A DNA stretch of 41,045 nucleotides, from the NCBI GenBank assembly GCA_022842585.1, contig JALHPI010000005.1, positions 1-41,045 of the forward strand, given 5' to 3'. A program made the translations under genes and the position numbers. Below the pieces are notes generated by a model that saw only the letters and a list, made by a program, of their open reading frames with translations, was not told the origin of the DNA and made no database searches. Of this stretch, positions 26,245 to 33,267 are shown in pieces. This stretch comes from Minisyncoccota bacterium (GTDB lineage: Bacteria > Patescibacteriota > Minisyncoccia > Phycocordibacterales > Phycocordibacteraceae). Within the stretch, counting starts at the first letter, position 1. Each line of letters begins with the position of its first letter.

Positions 26245-26275
26245 AGTATAGCACGCGTTGAAATAGAAGGGTCAA
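26245..26275 (-). promoter_or_regulatory. Promoter of the metK riboswitch transcript
   Basis: On the minus strand, TTGACC (26275-26270) and an extended -10, TGC-TATACT (26250-26245), with a 19-nt spacer. Transcription would start just before the riboswitch P1 helix. Confidence 0.6.
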
Positions 26276-26316
26276 TGCGGTATTGTCAGGACTATCGCGA
26301 CGTAGAGTCGCATCTT

Positions 26317-26387
26317 TGCCAGATCGTCTAATGGTAGGACAACGGACTCTGAATCCGTTTATCTAGGTTCGAATCCTAGTCTGGCAG
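26317..26387 (+). tRNA. tRNA-Gln (CTG)
   Basis: Acceptor TGCCAGA/TCTGGCA with G73 and the U1-A72 pair typical of tRNA-Gln. The anticodon stem is ACGGA/TCCGT with loop CTCTGAA, and the T loop is TTCGAAT. CCA is not encoded. The 45 bases from the anticodon stem to the 3' end are repeated exactly at 26592-26636. Confidence 0.95.
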
Positions 26388-26398
26388 CAGATCAGCAA

Positions 26399-26424
26399 AA
26401 CGCCGGCGTAAGCCGGCTTTTGCG
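26399..26424 (+). terminator. Terminator after tRNA-Gln
   Basis: GCCGGC-gtaa-GCCGGC (26402-26417) followed by TTTTGCGTT, placed between the tRNA and the fold-back element. Confidence 0.7.
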
Positions 26425-26427
26425 TTA

Positions 26428-26591
26428 CTGCTGCCAGACTAGGATTCGAAAGCCGGAAGCGTCCTTCCGGGGGAAGGATAGCTGAGGCGGGGTCGAGAGT
26501 GCGAGCTGGATTGCGACAGCAGGAAGCAATCCAGCCGCAACTCGTGACCGAACCAGTCTGGCAGCAGTGGGCAGAAACCGACAAGAGGTCA
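26428..26591 (+). repeat. tRNA-linked fold-back element at tRNA-Gln
   Basis: The antisense of the tRNA-Gln 3' end (26428-26450, ending GGATTCGAA) runs straight into the shared core. This is AGCCGGAAGCG (26451-26461), a hairpin TCCTTCC/GGAAGGA, CTGAGGCGGGGTCG (26482-26495), a 10-bp stem GCTGGATTGC/GCAATCCAGC and CGTGACCGA (26543-26551). A sense fragment AGTCTGGCAGCAG follows (26555-26567). The whole unit lies between 45-bp direct repeats of the tRNA 3' half, as expected for an integrated element, but carries no integrase or other gene. Confidence 0.78.
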
Positions 26592-26636
26592 GGACTCTGA
26601 ATCCGTTTATCTAGGTTCGAATCCTAGTCTGGCAGC
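26592..26636 (+). repeat. Duplicated 3' half of tRNA-Gln
   Basis: These 45 bases are identical to 26344-26388, from the anticodon arm to one base past the mature 3' end. The 5' half is missing (the bases before it do not form an acceptor strand), so this is not a second working tRNA. It looks like the distal attachment-site copy of an insertion in the tRNA gene. Confidence 0.85.
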
Positions 26637-26655
26637 GCATGATATCCTTGTCCAT

Positions 26656-27144
26656 ATGAACAAGGTCTCCCACGATAGCGAAACCCCCGCAGAAGGGAAG
26701 CAGGTTATAACTGCCTGTGCTTTTATCCATCAAAAGTTCGATGATGTAGAAAAAGTATTCCTACCTAAGCGTGCTGCTACAAAAAAATTCCTCCCTAATA
26801 TTTTTGAAATTCCTGGAGGACATATTGATTTCGGTGAAGACGTAATAGCAGGACTGAAGCGAGAAATAATGGAGGAGGTGGGAATGAATGTTTCAATTGG
26901 AGACCCTTTTGCAGTTTTCACTTACACTAACGAGGTAAAGGGTTCGCATTCAGTTGAGGTAGTTTATTTTGCTCGATTCACCGACCCGCTCGAAAATATT
27001 CGTCTCATTCCTGAAGACCATTCAGAATATATCTGGGCCTCTAGGGAGGAGGTGCCTAAGGTCGGCTTGATGAGTGCAGAGGAACGCGCAAACGTCCTGA
27101 AGGGTTTCGCCTTGCTAAACGGAGAAGTTCATAGTTTCGGATAA
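26656..27144 (+). CDS. Nudix hydrolase
   Basis: A 162-residue Nudix protein; these cleave nucleoside diphosphates linked to another group. The Nudix box is complete: GGHIDFGEDVIAGLKREIMEEVGM, with the REIMEE helix holding the metal-binding Glu residues. Substrate cannot be assigned. TATCCT lies 7 nt before the ATG (26643-26648), right after the duplicated tRNA-Gln end. Base composition is AT-richer than most neighbours, similar to the gene at 24184. Confidence 0.9.
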   Translation: MNKVSHDSETPAEGKQVITACAFIHQKFDDVEKVFLPKRAATKKFLPNIFEIPGGHIDFGEDVIAGLKREIMEEVGMNVSIGDPFAVFTYTNEVKGSHSVEVVYFARFTDPLENIRLIPEDHSEYIWASREEVPKVGLMSAEERANVLKGFALLNGEVHSFG

Positions 27145-27147
27145 AGT

Positions 27148-27178
27148 CGTTCCATAATCGTCCCAGACAGCCAGCAAC
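27148..27178. repeat. Cassette-boundary repeat, copy 1 (diverged)
   Basis: CGTTCCATAATCGTCC-CAGACAGCCAGCAAC is a diverged copy of the repeat at 28004 and 28462, with two bases transposed and a two-base gap. It directly follows the Nudix stop codon. Confidence 0.65.
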
Positions 27179-27326
27179 TTTTTAAAAAAAAAAGATATTG
27201 CACCGTTTCAGACAGATATTATCTAGCTTTTCCAGAGTTCAATACTAATTGCGAGACAACAGGAGTTGGGTTAAGGTTGCCTCGGAAGCCTGTTCTGGTG
27301 CAGGTTTCTTCAATAGGAGTTAAGAG
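27179..27326. other. Leader region of the first cassette
   Basis: No gene is seen. The stretch contains an A10 run (27184-27193), an AT-rich region around ATATTATCT (27216-27224) that could hold a promoter, and the Shine-Dalgarno AGGAG (27315-27319) of the next gene. Confidence 0.4.
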
Positions 27327-27956
27327 ATGAATATCTCTGATGCTATCCGCGCCACCGCTCTTGAAATCATCATGCACAATATCGACGCTGAAGGCACAAG
27401 CCTCTGCGATGTTATCGGGCTCTGCCGGTACAAGACCGGCGAGAAGTTCTCAGACTACGACCACTCGGTCGGTAGGCTGAGCCACTTGGTTCCGGCTCTC
27501 ATCGACATCGATACGGGCACGGTATCGCCGGGAGGTGAGACCAACCAGCAATTCGTGGATAGTTGGCATCATGCACTTAAGGCAGTGGACTCGCCGTTCG
27601 TTCTTCCTGAAGAAGACGGCGTGGTGATTGAATCGCCAACCTTCGTGTTCGATATGCAACGGGACGGCGTTCCGCAGGCATCCGAACAACTGATGCGTGC
27701 GTTTCTCATTCGGGTCGCTGACTATGGCGACGACGAAAATCTGATGATTGCCTATATCCGTGTGATTGGAAAACTCACCGATCTCTCGGACGAAGTGAAA
27801 GCGTTCTTGCGTCCCAAGGTGGAAGCGGCAGCAGCGGAGCTCTTCGACCAATACGGCTATGACGAGAAGCGGGACGACGATCCGTTAGGGCTCTACTATG
27901 CTCCGACGACGTTCAACCCCGCCCTCGAAGTGGTCGGCTCGACGAAGCGCTATTAA
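27327..27956 (+). CDS. Orphan protein of unknown function in a cassette
   Basis: The 209-residue protein is not recognised. It is acidic and soluble, without signal or membrane segments, and probably mostly helical (MNISDAIRATALEIIMHNID, DEVKAFLRPKVEAAAAELFD). Unlike most genes here it has a good Shine-Dalgarno sequence (AGGAG, 7 nt before the ATG) and a long untranslated leader. It ends with its own terminator. It is the only gene between boundary repeats 1 and 2, so it may be imported. Confidence 0.7.
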   Translation: MNISDAIRATALEIIMHNIDAEGTSLCDVIGLCRYKTGEKFSDYDHSVGRLSHLVPALIDIDTGTVSPGGETNQQFVDSWHHALKAVDSPFVLPEEDGVVIESPTFVFDMQRDGVPQASEQLMRAFLIRVADYGDDENLMIAYIRVIGKLTDLSDEVKAFLRPKVEAAAAELFDQYGYDEKRDDDPLGLYYAPTTFNPALEVVGSTKRY

Positions 27957-27970
27957 GACCTACCAAACCT

Positions 27971-28000
27971 TATGAGCCCGGAAACGGGCTCATCTTTTTA
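27971..28000 (+). terminator. Terminator of the first cassette gene
   Basis: GAGCCCG-gaaa-CGGGCTC followed by ATCTTTTTAT, ending next to boundary repeat 2. Confidence 0.8.
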
Positions 28001-28003
28001 TAA

Positions 28004-28032
28004 AAAGTTCCAATATCGTCCAGAGACAGCCA
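28004..28032. repeat. Cassette-boundary repeat, copy 2
   Basis: 29 bases (AAAGTTCCAATATCG...GACAGCCA) identical to copy 3 at 28462-28490; the match to copy 1 extends further, through GCAAC. The repeats are not palindromic. Confidence 0.8.
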
Positions 28033-28062
28033 GCAACGCTAACTTTAGTATGCAAAAGTCTA

Positions 28063-28096
28063 AGGCCGCCCTTTTGGAAGGGGCGGCCTCGGGAAG
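28063..28096. terminator. Terminator of the second cassette gene
   Basis: GGCCGCCC-ttttggaa-GGGGCGGCC hairpin. For the minus-strand gene ending at 28098 it is followed by TTAGACTTTT, a plausible weak terminator. Confidence 0.6.
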
Positions 28097-28097
28097 A

Positions 28098-28394
28098 TCA
28101 TACGATCTGCACGTAGTGCAATATCGTGTACATGAGTGGTAGGACGAGAAGCATCGTAGCGATAGTCAGGCCCTGCGGTATTTGTAGTGCGGCGACTACA
28201 ACAACGTACGGGTGTAAGGCTTGCAGACTTGGAGCGCGAGCAAGATTCACGATAGACCCGATGACGTAGAACACCACGAGAGCCAGGCACTCGTACCTTC
28301 CCCAAAGGATGACGGCTTCCGGAAGAACCGGAACCACAGCGCATATCACTGCCAGGACAGCGGTGATACCGAGGGCGGGTAGTATCCAGTACAT
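28098..28394 (-). CDS. Small membrane protein of unknown function in a cassette
   Basis: The 98-residue protein has three probable membrane helices (about 4-24, 36-54 and 65-95) and few charged residues. I do not recognise it. It has a Shine-Dalgarno sequence (GAGGTGA, 5 nt before the ATG), unlike most genes here, and a terminator. It is the only gene between boundary repeats 2 and 3. Confidence 0.65.
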   Translation of the reverse strand: MYWILPALGITAVLAVICAVVPVLPEAVILWGRYECLALVVFYVIGSIVNLARAPSLQALHPYVVVVAALQIPQGLTIATMLLVLPLMYTILHYVQIV

Positions 28395-28461
28395 AATTCA
28401 CCTCGCTTTCTACCCAGGCAGACCTTAACAGGTCATAGATTTTTCTGCAATTTGTGTCAGG

Positions 28462-28490
28462 AAAGTTCCAATATCGTCCAGAGACAGCCA
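28462..28490. repeat. Cassette-boundary repeat, copy 3
   Basis: Identical to copy 2 over 29 bases in the same orientation; the sequences diverge after GACAGCCA. Confidence 0.8.
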
Positions 28491-28573
28491 ACCCGATTCA
28501 AAAAGGCGCTCGTTCTACGACGGTACTGGCCGCCACCTGTACGATTTTTTTCGAAAAAGGGTAGTATGGCGCT

Positions 28574-29014
28574 ATGGCTCATCTCATATCAGAACGCGGT
28601 TCAAAGAACTTCTTTTTGCGGAACATGGTCGCGTTTCCGCTTGTGTGGCTTATGATAGTTCCGATAGTCATCGCCGACCTTTTTCTTGAGTTCTACCACC
28701 GGATTGCATTTCCTATACTCGGTATACCGCTCGTAAAGCGTTCTTCATATATTCGCATTTCTGACCGCGAGAAACTTCCGTACCTCACCTGGCTCGAACG
28801 TTTTGCTTGTGCGTACTGCGGGTATGTAAACGGGTGGCTACACTACGCATCTGTTATTGGCGGACGTACGGAGAGTTATTTTTGTGCGATAGCGCATCTT
28901 GAGAAGAAAGGATACGTTCCTTCAGAGCACGAACGTTCGTTTATGAAATATGGTGATGAGGCAGCGCTCAAGAGGCGCTACGCACGGCATGAAAGGGAAT
29001 CAGAGTCTGAATAA
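28574..29014 (+). CDS. Conserved Cys-motif protein with a membrane helix
   Basis: The 146-residue protein has one hydrophobic segment (about 18-42) and a conserved-looking block: LTWLERFACAYCGYVNGWLHYASVIGGRTESYFCAIAH. The CxYCxYxNG...RTExYxC..H arrangement recurs in uncharacterised proteins of other bacteria and would make a Cys3-His metal site. A role in metal or redox handling is inference only. TAGTAT lies 6 nt before the ATG (28562-28567). Confidence 0.75.
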   Translation: MAHLISERGSKNFFLRNMVAFPLVWLMIVPIVIADLFLEFYHRIAFPILGIPLVKRSSYIRISDREKLPYLTWLERFACAYCGYVNGWLHYASVIGGRTESYFCAIAHLEKKGYVPSEHERSFMKYGDEAALKRRYARHERESESE

Positions 29015-29118
29015 ATGGAACGCCCGGATGTACTATGAGGAAATTGGGTCAGTCACCATCTACCATTCCAATTCGTACTGAAAAATCAAACAGAGATACA
29101 GTAAAATAGGGAAGACCT

Positions 29119-29697
29119 ATGGAGGCCGTACCGTTCATCGCCGAATACAAGCATCTCTTCGTCATTGCGCATGTCCTTGCGGTGGTTGTCGGTATGGGAA
29201 CGGCGGTGGTGACCGACATCCTCTGCTTGCGGTTTGGTTTTAATAAAAAACTCTCGCGCTTTGAGGTCGGGACGATACGCTTTTTGTCGCAGGTGGTGAC
29301 GGTGAGCCTCTTCGGAATTGTCGCTACGGGCGCATTAGTGTTTCTCTCCGACCCCGAGCGGTATCTCGCCTCGGTGAAGTTTCTCACCAAGATGAGTATC
29401 GTCGGCGTACTGTGTGTAAATGGCTTCCTCCTCCATCGCTACGTCTTTACGCATATCGGGGACAAAAACATCCTCACCAGTCCACGTGCGCGTACATTGC
29501 GGAAAATCGGTTTCGCTCTCGGTGCGGTCTCGCTCGTGTCATGGGTGTCTGCACTTAGTCTTGGTGTCCTGCTCCATATCCCGGTCTCCTACAACACCGC
29601 CATTCTCATATACGTTTTTGCACTCGCATTAGGCGTCATTGCCTCCCAGATAATCGAATCCCTCGCTCTTGAGCGAAACAAGCCGCAGAAGCTATAA
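29119..29697 (+). CDS. Five-helix membrane protein of unknown function
   Basis: The 192-residue protein has about five membrane helices. Conserved-looking motifs are HVLAVVVGMGTAVVTDILCLRF in helix 1 and DPERYLASVKFLTKMSIVGVL with NGFLLH after it. This combination occurs in an uncharacterised family of bacterial inner-membrane proteins with conserved His residues facing the helices, so heme or metal binding is conceivable. TAAAAT is 11 nt before the ATG. Neighbouring genes include redox proteins. Confidence 0.7.
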   Translation: MEAVPFIAEYKHLFVIAHVLAVVVGMGTAVVTDILCLRFGFNKKLSRFEVGTIRFLSQVVTVSLFGIVATGALVFLSDPERYLASVKFLTKMSIVGVLCVNGFLLHRYVFTHIGDKNILTSPRARTLRKIGFALGAVSLVSWVSALSLGVLLHIPVSYNTAILIYVFALALGVIASQIIESLALERNKPQKL

Positions 29698-29757
29698 GGA
29701 TTTTGCTCCGTTTTTTACAAGTTGGTATACTCGTCAAAAAGTAACCATATCTTCACT

Positions 29758-30054
29758 ATGAACTGTCCAACCTGTGCTATTCCGCTGCTTATAACTGAAC
29801 GCTCCGGTATCGAAATCGACTACTGTCAGAAGTGCCGTGGCGTCTGGCTTGATAGGGGAGAACTCGACAAGCTCATAGAACGAGTGGGAACAGGGACGGG
29901 AGGTGGTCAGCGCATGTCTAGAGATGGAGATGATGAGGACGAATCATATGAGCGTCCGCGTCAGGGCGGGGGCATGATGGGAGGAAACCCAATGGGCGGA
30001 GGCCATCGTCGCGAACGCGAAAATCCTATCGGCGAACTGTTTGATTTCTTCTAA
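29758..30054 (+). CDS. TFIIB-type zinc-finger protein
   Basis: A 98-residue protein starting MNCPTCAIPLL, then DYCQKCRGVWLDRGELDKLI. The two CxxC pairs and the WLDRGEL motif define the small zf-TFIIB family. The C-terminal half is a Gly/Met/Arg-rich, low-complexity tail (GGGMMGGNPMGGGHRRER). The ATG at 29758 is chosen because the first Cys pair starts there. TATACT at 29726-29731 would give a leader of about 20 nt, so this gene is not strictly leaderless. Confidence 0.85.
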   Translation: MNCPTCAIPLLITERSGIEIDYCQKCRGVWLDRGELDKLIERVGTGTGGGQRMSRDGDDEDESYERPRQGGGMMGGNPMGGGHRRERENPIGELFDFF

Positions 30055-30077
30055 TTGAAGCTCTCGCTTCCTGAAAA

Positions 30078-30117
30078 GCACCGTAGCGTGTCGTTATGAC
30101 ACTACGGTGTTTTTCTT
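30078..30117. terminator. Bidirectional terminator between convergent genes
   Basis: GCACCGTAG-c-GTGTC/GACAC-TACGGTG hairpin with TTTTTCTTTT on the plus strand. It overlaps the last codons of the minus-strand DoxX gene. Confidence 0.75.
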
Positions 30118-30471
30118 TTCTTTTGCGGGAGCAAGCAGTGCAAGCGCAAACGTCGCACAGGTCAGCCCGAAATCGCGCACACCGATGGCAGTCGCGCCTA
30201 TTTCTACGGTAATGATAAGGAGGTGAATACCGAGCAAGAGCGCGGCAGGGCGCACGAAGAGCCCGAGCGCAAGCAAGGAGCCAAGCACCACCTCAAGAGC
30301 CCCGTTGAGAAGCACTATCATCGCGGGCGGAAGGCTGAGCATGTTCACCGCCCACTCAGGCACCCAGCTTACCCACTCGATACCGTTAAAAAGTTGTGAG
30401 AAACCGAACCAGAGGAACATCGCCGCGATACCGAAGCGGAGAATATGGTACCCGATAGTCTGGAGCGGCAT
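30094..30471 (-). CDS. DoxX-like membrane protein
   Basis: The 125-residue protein has four membrane helices and a DoxX-type layout: ILRFGIAAMFLWFGFSQLF near the start, an amphipathic loop, then NGALEVVLGSLLALGLFVRPAALLLG. DoxX proteins are small membrane proteins associated with redox or oxidative-stress functions in several bacteria; their exact roles differ. It lies just downstream of the b5-like gene on the same strand (1-nt gap), so the two probably form an operon. A second DoxX protein is at 37323. Confidence 0.85.
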   Translation of the reverse strand: MPLQTIGYHILRFGIAAMFLWFGFSQLFNGIEWVSWVPEWAVNMLSLPPAMIVLLNGALEVVLGSLLALGLFVRPAALLLGIHLLIITVEIGATAIGVRDFGLTCATFALALLAPAKEKKNTVVS

Positions 30472-30472
30472 A

Positions 30473-30946
30473 CTATTTTGCTGCTACGCCAATTTTGAAT
30501 CCTGAAAGAAGCGCGACTTTCTTCGCGTCATTACCATGTTTGCCGTTGAATTTGCCTGAGCCGTCTTTCCCGCAGATACCAAGAATTGCTCCCTCACCGC
30601 CCGGGTGCTTCGGAATCCAGCTCGTGAGGTCGTAGACGTTTCCATTGATAGTGGACCAGCAGCTTTCTCGCGAGGCGTGTGTGGCAACTTCGCTTGCGGT
30701 GATGCCGCTTGGCGTTGGAGCAGAAGAAGGGCTTGGTGAAGAGGGGGTAGGCTGTCCCGCTTCCGTACTTGGCGGGATTGCGGCGCTTCCCGTGGAATCG
30801 GTTGTCTGCGCACCCGACTCTGCCGGAAGTGTTGATGTATCTGGTAGCGGGGCTGGAGCAGGGATATCGTTATTCTGCATAAAGACGAACGCGCCGATGC
30901 CGATGATAAGGAGTGCGCCTATGCCAAGCGGGAGGTGTGGTTTCAT
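30473..30946 (-). CDS. Membrane-anchored cytochrome b5-like protein
   Basis: The 157-residue protein has an N-terminal anchor (about 6-23), a Pro/Ser/Thr-rich spacer (about 28-85) and a C-terminal domain resembling cytochrome b5: VATHASRESCWSTINGNVYDLTSWIPKHPGGEGAI. His in HPGG is the first axial heme ligand; His in FNGKHG is a plausible second. It would sit outside the membrane and carry electrons. It pairs with the adjacent DoxX gene. The start at 30946 is preferred because TATACT is too close to the alternative ATG at 30991. Confidence 0.85.
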   Translation of the reverse strand: MKPHLPLGIGALLIIGIGAFVFMQNNDIPAPAPLPDTSTLPAESGAQTTDSTGSAAIPPSTEAGQPTPSSPSPSSAPTPSGITASEVATHASRESCWSTINGNVYDLTSWIPKHPGGEGAILGICGKDGSGKFNGKHGNDAKKVALLSGFKIGVAAK

Positions 30947-30968
30947 ATGGGTAGGTTGGTTATGTACG

Positions 30969-30976
30969 AGTATACT
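30969..30976. promoter_or_regulatory. Overlapping divergent -10 boxes
   Basis: The palindrome AGTATACT contains TATACT on both strands (plus 30971-30976, minus 30974-30969). It serves the peroxiredoxin gene on the plus strand (8 nt to ATG) and the b5-like/DoxX pair on the minus strand. Confidence 0.6.
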
Positions 30977-30984
30977 AGAAATAC

Positions 30985-31461
30985 ATGTCACTCCCTACCC
31001 TCGGTAAAAAAGCGCCCGCGTTCTCACTTCCGGATCAGGATGGGAAAACCCATACCCTCGCCGACTATGTGGGGAAGTGGGTCCTCATCTACTTCTATCC
31101 GAAAGACGATACGCCCGGCTGCACCATAGAGGCGTGCACGATTCGCGACCAATTTAAAGATTTCAAAAAAATAAAAGCGGAGGTACTCGGCGTTTCAACT
31201 GATAGCATAAAAAGCCACAAGCGTTTTGCGGATGCCTATGAGCTTCCGTTCACCTTGCTTGCTGATGAAGAAAAGAAGATGGTGCAGGCGTACGGCGTGT
31301 GGGGAGAAAAGAAGATGATGGGACGCGCCTATATGGGTACGAAGCGCACATCGTTCCTCCTAGACCCGAAAGGAGTAGTGCGCAAGATATACGAGAACGT
31401 AAAACCGCCCGTGCATGCGGGGCAGGTACTGAAAGACCTACGCGAGCTTCAGGCGCAGTAG
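30985..31461 (+). CDS. Peroxiredoxin, Bcp/PrxQ type
   Basis: The 158-residue enzyme reduces hydroperoxides through a reactive cysteine. The motif DDTPGCTIEACTIRDQF has peroxidatic Cys46 and, five residues on, resolving Cys51, the PrxQ arrangement. The thioredoxin-like fold is seen from PAFSLPDQDGKTHTLADY to the C-terminus. It has no signal peptide, so it is cytoplasmic. It shares a divergent promoter with the b5-like/DoxX genes, which suggests common regulation by oxidative conditions, though this is inferred. Confidence 0.93.
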   Translation: MSLPTLGKKAPAFSLPDQDGKTHTLADYVGKWVLIYFYPKDDTPGCTIEACTIRDQFKDFKKIKAEVLGVSTDSIKSHKRFADAYELPFTLLADEEKKMVQAYGVWGEKKMMGRAYMGTKRTSFLLDPKGVVRKIYENVKPPVHAGQVLKDLRELQAQ

Positions 31462-31493
31462 CACTGTTCGCCTGATACGGTACCGGTATCGGG

Positions 31494-31499
31494 TATACT
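31494..31499 (+). promoter_or_regulatory. -10 box TATACT, probable leaderless promoter
   Basis: TATACT lies 6 nt before the ATG at 31506. Confidence 0.65.
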
Positions 31500-31505
31500 T
31501 TTACT

Positions 31506-32702
31506 ATGGACTTGGAGAAAGAGGTACGCGCACTCTATCTCAATAATCGTCGTATCAAGAACGGCTACCAATTCACGGTTCCGTCTCCGGGAACGTATCC
31601 GTACCAGTGGATGTGGGATTCGTGTTTCCACGCCATCGTCCTCTCTCACTTTGACCCGGAGTCCGCAAAGAAAGAATTGTTCTCGCTCCTTTCTCGTCAA
31701 TTGCCCGACGGCATGGTGCCGCACGTCATTTTCTGGAAGCAGGGACTCATCCGTCCGTACGAGTGGGGGTGGGGGAAGGATGACATTGGCTCCATTACCC
31801 AGCCGCCCATGCTTGCGTATGCGGCATGGGAAATACATCGCCGAGCGCCTGACGGTGCGTTTCTTGAGAAAATCTATCCGCAACTTCTTGCGTTCTATAA
31901 GTTCCTTATAGAAAAGCGTGACCCGCGCGACCACCACCTCATCGGCATTGTGAATCCGGACGAATCCGGAGAAGACAATTCGCCGCGCTTTGACGCGCCG
32001 CTCAATTTGAAGCCGGACGTATCGTTCGTGCACCACTATCTGCGCCGCCACAAGCTCGTGGACCAGAACCGCAAATGCAATTTCGATGCGGAGCTTTGCA
32101 TGAGTCAGACCTTCTGGGTAAAAGACGTGCCATTCAATGCCATCCTCATCCACAATCTCCAGGTCTTAAGCCACATCGCCTCCTTCCTCGGACACAAGGC
32201 GGGCGAACACTTTGCCGAGCAGAATCACCAGCTCATAAAGACCGCGATGCGTGAGTACCTCTTTAAGGACGGGGTGTATTGGTCAAGCTATGACTATGAC
32301 TACAAGCCTTTGCAAGTCGCGACGTGGGCGCACTTCGCGCCGTTGTTTGCTGGTCTCTATACGCAGGAAGAAGCACAGAAATTGGTGGACACTCATTTTA
32401 AAAACGAAGAAACATTCCACGCGTCCTACGGTATTCGCACGGTCTCAAAGCAGGAACCGTCCTATCGTTCAACTGAGTTTTGGCGCGGGCCGATATGGTT
32501 TGCGCCGCACTGGTTTATGTACAAGGGACTGCGCGCATACGGCTTTAAGGAGGAGGCGCGCTTCCTCCGGAACGCAAACCTCACCCTTTTGAAACAGAAC
32601 GGATTCCGCGAGTACTTTAACCCTGAGACGGGGAAGGGGCTTGGTGCGAAGGACTTCACGTGGGGGACGTTGACGCTCGATATGCTTGACGATGACATAT
32701 AA
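31506..32702 (+). CDS. GH63-like (alpha/alpha)6-barrel glycosidase
   Basis: The 398-residue protein resembles GH63/trehalase-like enzymes such as mannosylglycerate or glucosylglycerate hydrolases. Characteristic pieces are YPYQWMWDSCFHAIVL, GMVPHVIFW, GSITQPPMLAYAAWEI, the candidate acid in NPDESGEDNSPRFD and the C-terminal FREYFNPETGKGLGAKDFTWG with a candidate catalytic Glu. No signal peptide is seen, so it would act in the cytoplasm on a small solute or storage sugar. Substrate is not certain. Confidence 0.82.
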   Translation: MDLEKEVRALYLNNRRIKNGYQFTVPSPGTYPYQWMWDSCFHAIVLSHFDPESAKKELFSLLSRQLPDGMVPHVIFWKQGLIRPYEWGWGKDDIGSITQPPMLAYAAWEIHRRAPDGAFLEKIYPQLLAFYKFLIEKRDPRDHHLIGIVNPDESGEDNSPRFDAPLNLKPDVSFVHHYLRRHKLVDQNRKCNFDAELCMSQTFWVKDVPFNAILIHNLQVLSHIASFLGHKAGEHFAEQNHQLIKTAMREYLFKDGVYWSSYDYDYKPLQVATWAHFAPLFAGLYTQEEAQKLVDTHFKNEETFHASYGIRTVSKQEPSYRSTEFWRGPIWFAPHWFMYKGLRAYGFKEEARFLRNANLTLLKQNGFREYFNPETGKGLGAKDFTWGTLTLDMLDDDI

Positions 32703-32757
32703 CTCAAAAGGCGCATACTAAGAAGAGGAACCCTATTACCCACTCATTCACTTCACC

Positions 32758-33159
32758 ATGAAAGGATTTGTCACCAACATAGAGCAGGCAGCACTTGAAA
32801 ACGAAGATTTCCGCCGCGTACTCTACACCGCAAAGAACTGCCAGCTCGTCGTCATGTGTATTCCTGCAGGAGAGGATATCGGCGCGGAGACGCACCAGCT
32901 CGACCAGTTCATCCGCGTAGAGGAAGGGGAAGGCAAGAGCGTCTTGGACGGCGTTGAGCGCGATTTGACCGACGGGTCCGCCGTCATCATTCCGGCTGGC
33001 ACGCACCACAACATCATCAACACGTCGGAAAGTGACTCACTGAAGCTCTATACGGTATACGCACCGCCAAACCACAAGGACGGCACGGTGCATGCGACGA
33101 AGGCAGACGCTACGCAAGACGAAGAACACTTCGATGGCGTAACGACCGAAACGCTATAG
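32758..33159 (+). CDS. Cupin domain protein
   Basis: A 133-residue single cupin barrel. Motif 1 is PAGEDIGAETHQLDQFIRVEEGEG, with metal-binding His, Gln or Glu; motif 2 is IPAGTHHNIIN with His. Proteins of this size and motif bind a metal and may be isomerases, dioxygenases or stress proteins; I cannot choose. A CATACT box lies about 40 nt upstream, so the transcript probably has a leader. Confidence 0.88.
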   Translation: MKGFVTNIEQAALENEDFRRVLYTAKNCQLVVMCIPAGEDIGAETHQLDQFIRVEEGEGKSVLDGVERDLTDGSAVIIPAGTHHNIINTSESDSLKLYTVYAPPNHKDGTVHATKADATQDEEHFDGVTTETL

Positions 33160-33211
33160 TGGGTTGCTGAAAGCCTTTACGTTCGGATAGAAAAAGTATG
33201 TTAGAGGAAAG

Positions 33212-33243
33212 AGAGAAGGGCCCGCAGATATCTGCGGGCCCTT
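33212..33243. terminator. Bidirectional terminator
   Basis: AAGGGCCCGCAGAT followed directly by its reverse complement (about 33216-33243). It sits between the cupin gene and the convergent 80-residue orphan. Confidence 0.75.
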
Positions 33244-33267
33244 ACGCAAAGTCGATTGCTCGACTCA

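Noticed and set aside
26568-26636. A second complete tRNA-Gln gene
   Set aside because: Only the 3' half matches. The bases before 26592 do not supply an acceptor strand or D arm, so it is a partial copy.
27147-28490. Integron cassette array with attC sites
   Set aside because: The boundary repeats are not palindromic, lack paired GTTRRRY/RYYYAAC ends, and no integron integrase is present in the window.
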